Positions 9,356-24,148 of a DNA stretch of 64,000 nucleotides are shown here, piece after piece. Each line of letters starts with the position of its first letter. Position 1 is the first letter of the stretch. The notes under the pieces were generated by a model, which saw nothing but the letters and a program-made list of their open reading frames with translations, did not search any database and was not told the origin of the DNA. Made by a program: the position numbers and the translations under genes. Source of the DNA: Ricordea florida (lineage: Eukaryota > Cnidaria > Anthozoa > Corallimorpharia > Ricordeidae); the NCBI GenBank assembly GCA_949710005.1, contig OX453285.1:7149132-7213131 (forward strand), written 5' to 3'.

Positions 9356-9994
9356 CAGTGCTCGAAATTAGCGGTTGCCCGGTTGCCCGAGACAACTAAA
9401 ACTTCGTTCGGGCAACCATTTTTTAGGAAAAATAAAGGGCTAGTTGCCCGAGAAGAATTCGTCGGAAGTTCTTACATTACTGTGATGCGTAACAGAATAA
9501 AAAACAGAAGCTATAAATGTGAGGTTTATCTCCTGATACTGATAGATGGATGAGGATCCATGACAATTTGTAAAACAAAGGAAATGGAAGGTTGTAACTG
9601 TTAATTGAACGCCGTTCGTTCGATTCAATAATCCACGATAAGGATGCCGTGTTGTCTTCAAACCCAGACCTCCTCGAAATTATTTTGGCGCACGTTTATA
9701 TACAAATGTAAGTATTCTATAAGTGAACCTTGACACAGAACGAAATAAATGGGTGGGTTATACTTACTTTGTTTGAAATATTAAATATTTATTATTCGCA
9801 GCACTTCGAGAACTATTAAAACAGAGGCATACTGATAGGGGTATTATTTCTCTGGTCAAACCCTATAACTAGGCAAAAATCATAGAACATGTTAAGGGCA
9901 ACCAAGTCCTTATCAGGGCAACCAATGTCAGGGGCCGGGTTGTCCGACATTTGGCATAAGGACAACCTGGATTTTTTTCTAATTTCGAGCACTG
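9356..9994. mobile_element. Non-autonomous inverted-repeat element (MITE), 639 bp
   Basis: The element has perfect 16-bp terminal inverted repeats CAGTGCTCGAAATTAG and is flanked by AATTAA on both sides (9350-9355 and 9995-10000), a 6-bp target duplication. Inside, near both ends, are GGTTGCCCG/GGGCAACC-type inverted segments. No protein-coding gene is visible. It lies in an intron of the NSUN5-like gene. The superfamily was not assigned; a 6-bp AT-rich duplication does not fit piggyBac (TTAA) cleanly. Confidence 0.7.
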
Positions 9995-10266
9995 AATTAA
10001 TATCATTACATATTACTCCGCAGTTCAAATATATGGTCTTTCATATATTCATTTGAATCATAGCCCACTAAATTACCAACTGACACAGCGGGCTTACTAA
10101 GAAATAAAATGAGACATTTTGTTTCTGGCAAACGTTTTCTAACGACAGTCTCTTGGAAAGAGAAAGTCACGGATCCATAGCTATCCTTCCTGTCAGACAA
10201 GGATAGGCAGGTAAATGATGGAGAAATGGTTACCCTTTTGGGACGCGCCTGACAAGTACGTACTTA

Positions 10267-16067
<5,801 letters not shown>

Positions 16068-16379
16068 CTTGAATTATTGCACCGCTGACCTTCAGACTGC
16101 TCTGTCGTTTCTATTCCCAAGGCCTCACTCCGTTTTAGTAGGAACCAAATTATACCATCACGAATCTTGCAATCTGATTGGCCAATGAACTCACTATCTA
16201 TCTATTCTATGAGAAGTAGCGGAAGAAACGGAGGAGCTTGAAACAACACAATGTATCTCAACTTTTAATTAAAATACCAATAATGAGTGTATACCAACTC
16301 AGCAACCTTGGCATTTTGAGCGATCTAATTGATCTGGCATCTCGGGATATCATGGATTAGATAAATATCCTGCCACAAT

Positions 16380-16840
16380 CATCAGGACATCAAAAGCAGA
16401 CTTGGAAAAGCCAGAGAATCATTCAGCAAGCTTAGAAACATATGGAAGAGCGGTCAACTGAAATTAAGTTCAACGTTACAGCTAGTCTGTTATACGGTTG
16501 TGAAACATGGCGTATGACTAAAAGAGATGCGACCAAGCTAGACGTATTTTTACATAGAAGTTTAAGAAGGCTTATGAAGATCTATTGGCCTATGAAAATA
16601 TCAAATGAGGAGATGCGAAAGCGGGCTAACATCCGGTACCATCAGTAGGCAAATCTTCCGGCGGCGATGGAAGTTCATCGGTCACGTTCTCAGAATGGAT
16701 CCAGACAAACATCCTAAGACAGCATTAACGTGGGCCCCAGAGGGAAGGAGAAATCGTGGCAGACCGAACGAGACTTGGCGGAAAACCGCAGAAAAAGAAC
16801 GAACAGCATTGGGTTTTGGTTCGTGGAGCGATGCAACCCG
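16380..16840 (+). pseudogene. LINE reverse-transcriptase 3' fragment, frameshifted
   Basis: Two overlapping frames give the C-terminal tail of a non-LTR reverse transcriptase. The first (16442-16648) has LLYGCETWRMTKRDATKLD and FLHRSLRRLMKIYWP. The second (16605-16840) has RWKFIGHVLRMDPDK, RNRGRPNETWRKTAEKER and LGFGSWSDA. From memory this block is typical of invertebrate endonuclease-reverse-transcriptase LINEs. The 5' portion with the polymerase motifs is missing, and one frame change near 16640 breaks the frame, so it is a dead 5'-truncated copy. It ends in a run of G. Confidence 0.7.
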
Positions 16841-17230
16841 GGGGGGGGGGGGGGGGGGGTGGAGGGAGTACTCCCTTATAAGGGCTTAATGGGGACGTGC
16901 GGCCAGCCAGGGTATGTTTTTCGGGATTTTTGTCTTAAACAGGGTATCGAATTTATCATTTTTTGTCTTAATCAGGGTATCGATTTATCAATTTTTGTCT
17001 TAAACAGGATACCTTTTCTTGGAAGATAAACAGCAAAATTTTTACAAGCTCTAATGTTAATTAATATTGACTTCCCTTTCGGGTTAAGTGTCTTAAACAG
17101 GGATTCAAAAATCGGAATTCTGTCTTAAACAGGGTAGGAAAATCAGCGATAAATGTCTTAAACAGGGTCAGGGTATGAGGGGGCGCGCCGCACCTCCCCC
17201 CCCAGGGATATATCGAGTACCCCCCCGGGC
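16841..17230. repeat. Repeat with G-run ends and six TGTCTTAAACAGGG-type units
   Basis: A run of 18 G (from about 16841) followed by AGTACTCCCTTATAAGGGCT, and at the other end CCCAGGGATATATCGAGTAC with C-runs, form loosely inverted ends. Between them TGTCTTAA(A/T)CAGG occurs six times at roughly 33- to 90-bp spacing (near 16931, 16965, 16998, 17089, 17121 and 17153). It directly follows the LINE fragment. No coding function is seen. Confidence 0.5.
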
Positions 17231-17616
17231 GATGCAACAGTGGCTGCTCATGACCGTGTGACATGGCGAAGGAGAGTGTTTGGCCCTATACCCACATAGG
17301 GTTATGGTCAAAATCTATCACCTCGATTTCAGAGAATAATTTTTAAATGTTAATATAAAGCGGACGATAGTAAGACTTGCCTTCTAAGAAAGCAATTAGA
17401 CTCCTCACCTTGTTCAATTAGGTCGTTCGTTCCCTATCAGGTGACCGGAGCAATAAGCACTAATAATTGGTACTTATTAATATACTCAACAAAATTAACA
17501 GTTTCTGATTGGTTAATGACGGATGCTTTATAGATTATAAAGTGCAAATTAGGTTATAGAGTGCAATACGAAGGTTGCCATAGAAAAACTCGAAAACGCC
17601 AAATTTGAAAAAAAAA

Positions 17617-17815
17617 ATGGCTGACAGTCGGTTTGCCTCATCGGACCAAATTGTCGTTCAACAGTACAAAGAAAATGCGAAAAAATAAAATACCACAAAA
17701 GCTTCACAAACGTTGTTGAATATCTGGGAAAAATGGGTGACTGGAAGAAAAGTGAACCCTAAACTTTGGAAACAATTGAAGCGCTTCGACGACAAAGCGC
17801 GCAGTGTACTGTGAA
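17617..17815 (+). pseudogene. Fragment resembling the N-terminus of a ZMYM/Crypton-type (DUF3504-like) protein
   Basis: The frame starting at 17617 reads MADSRFASSDQIVVQQYKEN. After a stop at 17686 the same frame continues with TTKASQTLLNIWEKWVTGRK. From memory the pattern (acidic start, then T-x-x-W/L-x-x-W-x-x-W-x-x-x-R/K) is like N-termini of the many cnidarian ZMYM2-like or Crypton-derived proteins. Nothing of the later domains follows, so it is at best a relic. The assignment is weak. Confidence 0.3.
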
Positions 17816-17869
17816 GGCCTCAGCAAAATTTTGTTTAGAATATTATAAACGAGAAATTGTATAAATTAC

Positions 17870-17999
17870 TCGTGCATCTCGTGATTTATGGTCACTCGTG
17901 ATGTTTTGAAAGTTCTCAAATTGCACTCGCTGAGGCGGTTCGTGCAATTTTTAGAACTCTCAAATCATCACTCGTGGTCATAAATCACGAAATGCACGA
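17870..17999. repeat. 130-bp fold-back palindrome
   Basis: Arms TCGTGCATCTCGTGATTTAT...GGTCACTCGTGATG and ...CATCACTCGTGGTCATAAAT CACGAAATGCACGA pair over most of their length, with a short loop near TCGCTGAGGCG. No coding sequence. Confidence 0.65.
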
Positions 18000-18840
18000 C
18001 TTGTTCATACGATTCCCTATTCTCATTGCTCGGGTCTCCAGGTAATTATCATATGCCAAAACTGATCAACATATTTAAAAATCTTTCACTTTATTGATTT
18101 AGCTGGAAGCGGTTTCACGGTACAATACAAGAGTTGGTTTTCTTTACAAAGCGTTCCTCAGAAACGTTTCCTTTTACTCTGTGCAGTATAAATCATTTAT
18201 ACCATTTATTTATAGATTATTTACACTGCAATCCAGGATAATTTGATTTGATGAAGATATCATGACCATAAGATCAAGCACTTTTCCTGTTCAATTCCAG
18301 CTGTTCTATGAAACAACACCAACAAATGACAGACCGTGTACTTAAATATTCTTGACATGCTGTTTTGCAGAAATTTCTCTCCATTGTACATCACAGCTGG
18401 TATACCCTCACTGTGAAATCAATATTATTACATAAATTACAGAATATCTTCAGGGAAATTTGATGAGACAATCTCTTATCATACAAATCAAGCACCAGTG
18501 TTGCTCAATACCAGTTTATATCAGTTAATTACGAGTTGTACTAGCACATTCTGTAAAACGTTTTTAGATTGAAATTTGCCAGTGTACATCACAGTATGCA
18601 CCCATTGTGCACTTAATTTTAATCTTTTCCAGAAAACATTGATGCGAAGAATATATATATATATGCAATAGTTAAGAAATCCAGGAGAATATGGAACATT
18701 TTAAACTGCTGAACTTGATCCATCATAAAGGCTCACCTGTAAATAAAGAGATTTAAATAAGTGAAATAAATAGAGGAAAATAACAAATAAATAAATAAAG
18801 AGAAATATGGAAGAAGAAATTGGGAAAAGAAAAAAACAGA
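18000..18840. other. AT-rich intergenic stretch
   Basis: No coding exon, RNA gene or bounded repeat was recognised in this stretch, which leads into the GATA microsatellite. Confidence 0.45.
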
Positions 18841-18847
18841 GGAGATA

Positions 18848-18868
18848 GATAGATAAATATATATATAT

Positions 18869-18901
<33 letters not shown>

Positions 18902-18988
18902 TAGATAGATAAATAGATAGATAGATAGATAGTTAGATAGATAGATAGATAGATAGATAGTTAGATAGACAGATAGTTAGATAGTTAC

Positions 18989-19024
<36 letters not shown>

Positions 19025-19113
19025 ATAGATAGTTAGATAGATAGATAGATAGATAGATAGATACATAGTTAGATAGATAGATGGATGGATGGATAGATAG
19101 ATAGATAGTTAGT

Positions 19114-19176
<63 letters not shown>

Positions 19177-19185
19177 CTAGAGAGC

Positions 19186-19236
<51 letters not shown>

Positions 19237-19252
19237 CTAGCCAGATAGATAG

Positions 19253-19283
<31 letters not shown>

Positions 19284-19372
19284 GATGGATGGATGGATGT
19301 ATGGATCGATAGATAGATAAATAGATATATAGATAGATAGCTAGATAGATAGATGGATGGATGGATGGATGG
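18848..19372. repeat. (GATA)n/(GATG)n microsatellite, about 0.5 kb
   Basis: Nearly continuous GATA units with interspersed GACA, GATG and TTAG variants. The right end (GGATGGATGGATGGATGGAA) abuts the 3' end of the LINE read on the minus strand, so part of it may be the LINE's own simple-sequence tail or its insertion target. A second GATA tract borders the 5' end of the same LINE at 39463-39608. Confidence 0.85.
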
Positions 19373-19671
19373 AATCTTTTATTTATACACGAAATCTTAT
19401 CAAATTAAACATACAGGTTTAAATTTGGTTTCCATAAAATCCGTGAACTAACTAATTAATACAATACTAAAAATATGTACTTAAACTTAACAATTTACAA
19501 GGCGATCTTTAACTAATTACTTTACAAGTGCCGGTAGTAAGCCTCTTTTAAACTTTTCCAAAGACCTCTCTTCTTTGAGGTAGCGAGGGAGAGCATTCAA
19601 GACCTTGACGCCACTGAAAGCAAAACTATTCTTATAGTAATTTGTTCTGCATTTGGGCAGTTCTAGGTCGT
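19373..19671 (-). pseudogene. 3' end of CR1/L2-like LINE (separated from its body by element 2)
   Basis: On the minus strand this stretch reads the extreme C-terminus of a reverse transcriptase (LELPKCRTNYYKNSFAF, then FSGVKVLNALPRYLK and FKRGLLPALVK) followed by a stop, a short 3' untranslated region and a simple-sequence tail. The frame joins that of the LINE body at 35125-35157 once element 2 and one copy of GTCGT are removed. This shows that element 2 landed inside the reverse-transcriptase gene. Confidence 0.8.
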
Positions 19672-20194
19672 AGTAGTATGTTACCGTAAAAATAGGCCGA
19701 TTTTAATATTTATTTTTTGTAAGCCGATTTTAATATTTTATTATTTTTTTAAAGATTTACAATAATTTTATCCGCCGATTTTAATATTTATTTTTGTAAG
19801 CCGATTTTAATATTTTATTATTTTTTTAAAGATTTACAATAATTTTATCCGCCGATTTTAATATTTTATTATTTTTTTGAAAAAAATGAATTATAGTTTA
19901 AAGATTTACAATAATTTTATGAAGTATGGAACAATTAAAAGATTCTGAATTAAAGAAAATTGTAAAAGAATTGAGAATACCTGGTTGGTCTAGTTTACGT
20001 AAAGCGGGAAAAATTCAAGCATTGCGAGAGAGGGGAATTAATACAAATGAAGATTTGGAAAATTACCGACAAGGACTTATTGATAATAGACCACAAACTC
20101 CAGAGGGGCCAAATCCAAGACCGCGTATACCAACACCAAGACCACAAACTACAGCGGAGCCGCCCCCCATAAAAAATATGAATAATCAAAAGAA
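19672..20194 (+). repeat. Left terminal inverted repeat of element 2 (523 bp)
   Basis: Matches the inverse of 34602-35124 over its full length; one difference was noticed (A at 19919 against the base paired with 34877). The outer 250 bases are two to three tandem units carrying CCGATTTTAATATT and TTTAAAGATTTACAATAATT. The inner 269 bases are protein-coding: they hold the start codon and about the first 89 codons of the 237-aa protein. The match stops sharply after codons for MNNQK. Confidence 0.92.
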
Positions 20195-20639
20195 TATGGA
20201 ACAACTAAAAGATTTAAATTTTCACCAATTAAAAAATATTGCAAAAGAGTTGAAAATAAAAGGAAGAACAAAAATGAATAAAGAAAATTTAATTCAAGGT
20301 ATTAAAAAATTTCCAGAGGAGGAAATTATTAATGAAATTAAAAAAGAAGCTATTAATAATAAATATTATTGTATCCATAAAAAGAGCAAATATTTTTGTA
20401 AGGAGTGTTGCGGGTCGCAATTATGTATTCACGAAAAAATAAAGTATTGTTGCAAAGAATGTAAAGGATCAAAATTTTGTATACACAATAAACAGAAAAC
20501 TCATTGTAAAGAATGTGGTGGATCGCAATTATGTATACATGAAAAACAGAAAACTCATTGTAAAGATTGTGGAGGAACACAAATATGTGAACATAAAAAA
20601 CAGAAGGCGCATTGTAGAGAATGTAAAATAAAAAGATGA
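19926..20639 (+). CDS. SAP-like plus tandem Cys/His-repeat protein (237 aa), left arm of element 2
   Basis: Residues 1-89 are encoded by the terminal repeat and equal the N-terminus of the polymerase. A short SAP/HeH-like helical motif (KDSELKKIVKELRIPGWSS) is followed by a proline-rich linker. Residues about 91-130 repeat an SAP-like motif (KDLNFHQLKNIAKELKIKGR). The C-terminus has five units of 18 residues with the pattern C-x-H-x6-C-x2-C, likely zinc-binding. From memory, similar C-x-H-C-C repeats occur in giant-virus and algal proteins related to EsV-1-7 repeats. A DNA- or RNA-binding regulatory or terminus-binding role is inferred. It is the only gene at the left end read rightward, and its promoter box is inside the terminal repeat. 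Confidence 0.75.
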   Translation: MEQLKDSELKKIVKELRIPGWSSLRKAGKIQALRERGINTNEDLENYRQGLIDNRPQTPEGPNPRPRIPTPRPQTTAEPPPIKNMNNQKNMEQLKDLNFHQLKNIAKELKIKGRTKMNKENLIQGIKKFPEEEIINEIKKEAINNKYYCIHKKSKYFCKECCGSQLCIHEKIKYCCKECKGSKFCIHNKQKTHCKECGGSQLCIHEKQKTHCKDCGGTQICEHKKQKAHCRECKIKR

Positions 20640-20942
20640 ATACGATAATAAAGAAAAAAATGTTCAAAAGATTTCTTTAATGAAGTAAGTAAAGATTTTT
20701 CAATTTGTATAGAAGAGAATTATTATTTAAATATTGATCCAAATAATTTTGCATCAGATAAGTGTGCATTTTTTTGGTTTTAAAATTTGTTACTTATTGG
20801 GGGATGCCCCATCGGTAATGAGAGAATTTACTACAAACGGAGTAAAAATACAAAAAATGTTTGAAGGGATGAAAGTAGTAATACAAATTTTAATTTATGT
20901 TATATAACCCAACAAAGGGTTACATAACAAAAGACCTGAAAT
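20640..20942. other. Intergenic stretch with a hairpin, element 2
   Basis: 303 bases between the 237-aa gene and the 211-aa gene (convergent ends). The early part is AT-rich and looks like eroded coding sequence continuing from the first gene, but no open frame holds. The hairpin at 20898-20929 is listed separately. Confidence 0.5.
20898..20929. terminator. Hairpin just 3' of the 211-aa gene
   Basis: TGTTATATAACCC and GGGTTACATAACA form a 13-bp stem with one mismatch around AACAAA. It lies 14 bases beyond the stop of the leftward 211-aa gene and also downstream of the rightward 237-aa gene. A closely similar hairpin recurs at 21656-21685. A transcript-end or RNA-stability role is inferred from position only. 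Confidence 0.4.
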
Positions 20943-21578
20943 TTACCTAAATCTTAAACTAAAAGTTATAGTAGAACCTTTAAGATCAAGTTTTTTCCAT
21001 TCATTGTCTAAGATGGCTAAATCGAAGTGGTTTATTAGAGTATCATATTTTCGAACTGGAATTGTTGGATAATCCTTTGAGGGTATGTTTGCAAGTAGTT
21101 GTGATGGGGAGAGTTTAACAAGTTCTCCATTTTTATTTTTATTCATATATGAAAACTTATTATCCACTATGCTGCACATAAGTCTCAGTGGTTCCTTAAT
21201 CTGAATATTTATGGGGTATAATTTACCCGGATTTATAACATCAGGAACGCCTAAACCAAACCCCAAACCTCTAGTAAGTTTAACTTTGAAATTTTTATTT
21301 GAATATAGATAGTCAACAGTATCAGTCTCAATTATTGTTATCTTTTCCACATCAGGATCATTAAGAAATATTGATTGAATATTACGAAGCGAATATGTGC
21401 CGGGTTGAATTATTATGACGGCTTGATTCTTATCATTTAATATTATCTGTTTATCCTTAAAATTAATCAATCGTTTGGGTTTTATATTACAATCCAATAG
21501 TTGTATCTCCCGAAGATTTTTAATAGGAGGATCTAAATAAATCCTAGTTTCTGCCTCATACATTGTTATGCTTAACAT
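20943..21578 (-). CDS. Candidate minor capsid (penton-like) protein, 211 aa
   Basis: A beta-rich 211-residue protein without membrane segments. The order is an N-terminal strand region (YLDPPIKNLREIQLLDC), a middle IIIQPGTYSLRNIQSIFLND, and a C-terminus of short strands, INHFDLAILD...STITFSLRFR. From memory, small proteins of this architecture, ending in a paired-strand FDLxILD...ITxxLxF motif, accompany hexon-like proteins in Maverick/adintovirus elements and are taken as penton or minor capsid proteins with a single jelly roll. No search could be run. The first Met (21578) is used; a second at 21563 (MYEAETR) is also possible. It may be an attachment or other structural protein instead. Confidence 0.5.
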   Translation of the reverse strand: MLSITMYEAETRIYLDPPIKNLREIQLLDCNIKPKRLINFKDKQIILNDKNQAVIIIQPGTYSLRNIQSIFLNDPDVEKITIIETDTVDYLYSNKNFKVKLTRGLGFGLGVPDVINPGKLYPINIQIKEPLRLMCSIVDNKFSYMNKNKNGELVKLSPSQLLANIPSKDYPTIPVRKYDTLINHFDLAILDNEWKKLDLKGSTITFSLRFR

Positions 21579-21882
21579 TTTGTTTGATTACTCCATATTC
21601 ATCTTTTTAAATTTTCTATAATCGACCATATATAACGACATTCGTAAAACATTAAGTTATATAACGCAAGCCAGTGTTACATAACAAAAATTTGCATTGA
21701 CGTAATCACATTCCTGAGCGACGTTAGAAACCGGCCCTTTTAAAGTAAACATAAAATCTACTTTTCAATTCTAAAACCACTTTACATTTTGCTTGTTGCT
21801 ATGTCGTAAAAGTATGCAATCTATTGTTCTACACGTGAACACTAATTTGCAAACAATCATAATCACGTGAAATACTCATGAA
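21579..21882. other. Intergenic stretch with a hairpin, element 2
   Basis: 304 bases between the 519-aa and 211-aa genes. It has a promoter-like ATCTTTTTAAATT box at about 21601 before the 211-aa gene, the hairpin at 21656-21685, and further on TGACGTAA and CACGTGA, which resemble CRE/E-box sites. No coding potential is seen. It is the longest non-coding interval inside the element outside the terminal repeats. Confidence 0.45.
21656..21685. terminator. Second GTTATATAAC hairpin
   Basis: GTTATATAACGC and GTGTTACATAAC pair around a 6-base loop; the stem sequence is nearly that of the hairpin at 20898. It is about 200 bases downstream of the 519-aa gene and upstream of the 211-aa gene. Confidence 0.35.
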
Positions 21883-23442
21883 CTACCGAAATAGAAACCA
21901 CGCTAATCCACCCGCAACAACTGTCAATGCTAATATATTCTTTTCATGCTGCGTTGAGTCAATATTATTTTCAGCGGAGCTGGTACTGCGGATTTCCTGT
22001 TTTGTCGAGTCTGGTTTTGGTTTCGTTTCAGTTCTATGAGGTAACTTTAACTTTGAAGATCCCAAGTTATGACTTATTCCAACTTGTTTTGCTTCAGTGT
22101 TTAGGGAATTATTCACGCCAAAATTCATATCATTACTCGCTTTCATGAGTTTGTTATTAAAACCTGTCACGCTTTCAGTGTTGATTATCATATTACTCGG
22201 CATCAACCACACGCCAGGAGCAATAGCTAAATCAAGCCGTAATTTCGCTTCCTGTACAGCTAATTGATATCTTTGAATCGAACTAGAAATGTCATTCTCG
22301 ATCACACTACTTTCAAATAAAGCCAAGAATTCTTGTTGTGTTTCGATTGCACCGCCGCCATTACCGTAAATTGAATTTCTTGTGTTAACTTGTGCACCCA
22401 ATATGCAGTAAACAAAAGCTTCAGCGGATCGATTCAATCTACCAAGTCCGGCTTTAGTGAGTCCATGTCCGCTTGTTGGGATAAACCAGGCATATTTGAA
22501 ATTAGCAAAGTCATCGTTACGGATAAATGAAATGAGATTACCCTTTTCCTTCTTTCCGCCTTCATCAGAGAATTTATTACCTTCACCGGGCCATTGATTC
22601 GCTTCAACATCATAATTCCGCACAATATGTACATTTTGATATCCCCCTCCTTTTCCGCGATATCCTGCACCATAATCAAGGAATATATCTCCCAATCCGC
22701 CGTTTCTACCCCCTTTCCATCTAAAATCGGAATTATTGGCAATTCCAAATTCTGCACAAAGTCGTTGATATGCTACTTTACTATAGGGATTATTATTTAT
22801 TACAAAAGGTTGCTCATCGGGTAAAGGAATTTTCAATTCATATAATATCCTCCTTATTGTGAAATATATATGAAACTTTATGAAGCTACTCACTACTTTA
22901 GGATAATTTAGACTCTCGAAAGGACTTATACCGCAACCAGATGTTGCGCACCAAACTGCAAAGTTAAGTTGTTCAGGCCAATAATTCATATCAGGGGCGT
23001 TCAACCATTTTCTACTCTGTTTTCCAGATTTGAATGTTACAAGTTGTGATGTAAATATGTTTCTCATCTTTGCTGTGAATTTCTTCGTATTTGAAACATA
23101 TATATCCAGAAAGGTTAGCATTTTTGTTATATCAGTTGAAAAGTCATCAAATTTAATAGCAGGTATTGGATAAGATTGATTTGTTATGGTTAAACTTTCA
23201 GGAAATGAAATCAATTCACTGTCATCCAATCCTAAATCTTTCCATAAAAGTTTTTTCAAACGAGGCGAAATATTATCAATCCATGTTTTTCCAGTAGGAT
23301 CATCATTTGACATTATTGTTGCGCCATCAAATTTCCATTTAATATATCCGCCATACGAATCAGATACAACTTCAAATTGACTTTGATCAGCCTTTGGATA
23401 TTTATTTTTGAAATCATTGAATAATGACATTTTTTTGTTCAT
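21883..23442 (-). CDS. 519-aa C-terminally anchored protein of unknown function, element 2
   Basis: A large soluble-looking protein, Gly/Asn-rich in the middle (SDFRWKGGRNGGLGDIFLDY and NSIYGNGGGAIETQQ), with a conserved-looking NFAVWCATSGCGIS segment around residues 155-170. A low-complexity linker rich in Lys/Pro/Thr (about 455-490) precedes a C-terminal hydrophobic helix ILALTVVAGGLAWFLF. The tail-anchor layout suggests a structural protein associated with a membrane. No family was recognised and no catalytic motif stands out. The start could be Met-1 or Met-5. It belongs to the leftward late-type gene block. Confidence 0.65.
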   Translation of the reverse strand: MNKKMSLFNDFKNKYPKADQSQFEVVSDSYGGYIKWKFDGATIMSNDDPTGKTWIDNISPRLKKLLWKDLGLDDSELISFPESLTITNQSYPIPAIKFDDFSTDITKMLTFLDIYVSNTKKFTAKMRNIFTSQLVTFKSGKQSRKWLNAPDMNYWPEQLNFAVWCATSGCGISPFESLNYPKVVSSFIKFHIYFTIRRILYELKIPLPDEQPFVINNNPYSKVAYQRLCAEFGIANNSDFRWKGGRNGGLGDIFLDYGAGYRGKGGGYQNVHIVRNYDVEANQWPGEGNKFSDEGGKKEKGNLISFIRNDDFANFKYAWFIPTSGHGLTKAGLGRLNRSAEAFVYCILGAQVNTRNSIYGNGGGAIETQQEFLALFESSVIENDISSSIQRYQLAVQEAKLRLDLAIAPGVWLMPSNMIINTESVTGFNNKLMKASNDMNFGVNNSLNTEAKQVGISHNLGSSKLKLPHRTETKPKPDSTKQEIRSTSSAENNIDSTQHEKNILALTVVAGGLAWFLFR

Positions 23443-23495
23443 AACATGTTGCTTTTAAATAACCTCTTTTCTAATACCAGCGTAACAATTCCATC

Positions 23496-24119
23496 CTACT
23501 GGCGTTCTCTCGTATGAAAATTTCCAAGTTCGGGACCGGTTAACTCCTTTATAATTTCCGCTCGAACCTCTGTTCTTATCTGATTCATATTTAAGTTTTT
23601 TTCCCCATCTTTCCTGTTTTTCTGCCGAATTTCTAATTTTAATGTTTCAAACTTATCCGCCTCTGATAAAATTAGAGAAAATTCTTGGTCAGAGATTGTG
23701 TTATCTTTCAGAGCCTTTGAAACTAAGTCGTGAATGGTGTTTGCTTTTGCTTTTGCTATAGAAACTGTCTGTTCATGTTTACTAACTTTATGGGAAAGTC
23801 GTTTAGAAGCCGCACCGAATCCAACCGATATTACCCCACAAATTCCTCCCACTGCACCTAATGGGATACCAACAACAGCACCAAAACCAGTAAGGGAGGT
23901 TCCAAGCCCACTTGCAGATAGGATAACTGAAATCACTCCACTACTAACACTTATTTTTGTAAATATTCCTCTCGCACGATTATATTTTTTCCTAACATCT
24001 TCGTACTGTTTAGTTTCCTTTTGAAGATTTTGTAGTACTTCGCATGACTTTTGTAGTCTGAAATTATTTGGATCTCCATTAATAGGTAATTGCGGATAAA
24101 TTTTATTGTATTCTTCCAT
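23496..24119 (-). CDS. Glycine-rich hydrophobic-hairpin protein, 207 aa, element 2
   Basis: A helical N-terminal region (about 1-50, coiled-coil-like) is followed by a long Gly-rich hydrophobic stretch (about 53-105: SGVISVILSASGLGTSLTGF and AVVGIPLGAVGGICGVISVG) that could span a membrane twice. A long charged helical C-terminus follows. The layout recalls membrane-inserting or pore-forming minor proteins, but no family is claimed. It is transcribed leftward, 29 bases downstream of the 401-aa gene. A promoter-like box GGTCTAAAGATATC lies 24 bases upstream of the ATG. Confidence 0.65.
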   Translation of the reverse strand: MEEYNKIYPQLPINGDPNNFRLQKSCEVLQNLQKETKQYEDVRKKYNRARGIFTKISVSSGVISVILSASGLGTSLTGFGAVVGIPLGAVGGICGVISVGFGAASKRLSHKVSKHEQTVSIAKAKANTIHDLVSKALKDNTISDQEFSLILSEADKFETLKLEIRQKNRKDGEKNLNMNQIRTEVRAEIIKELTGPELGNFHTRERQ

Positions 24120-24148
24120 ATTGTATTTTACTGATCAACACGATATCT

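Noticed and set aside
18848-19372. A CRISPR-like or regulatory repeat array
   Set aside because: It is a plain GATA/GATG microsatellite with no unique spacers.
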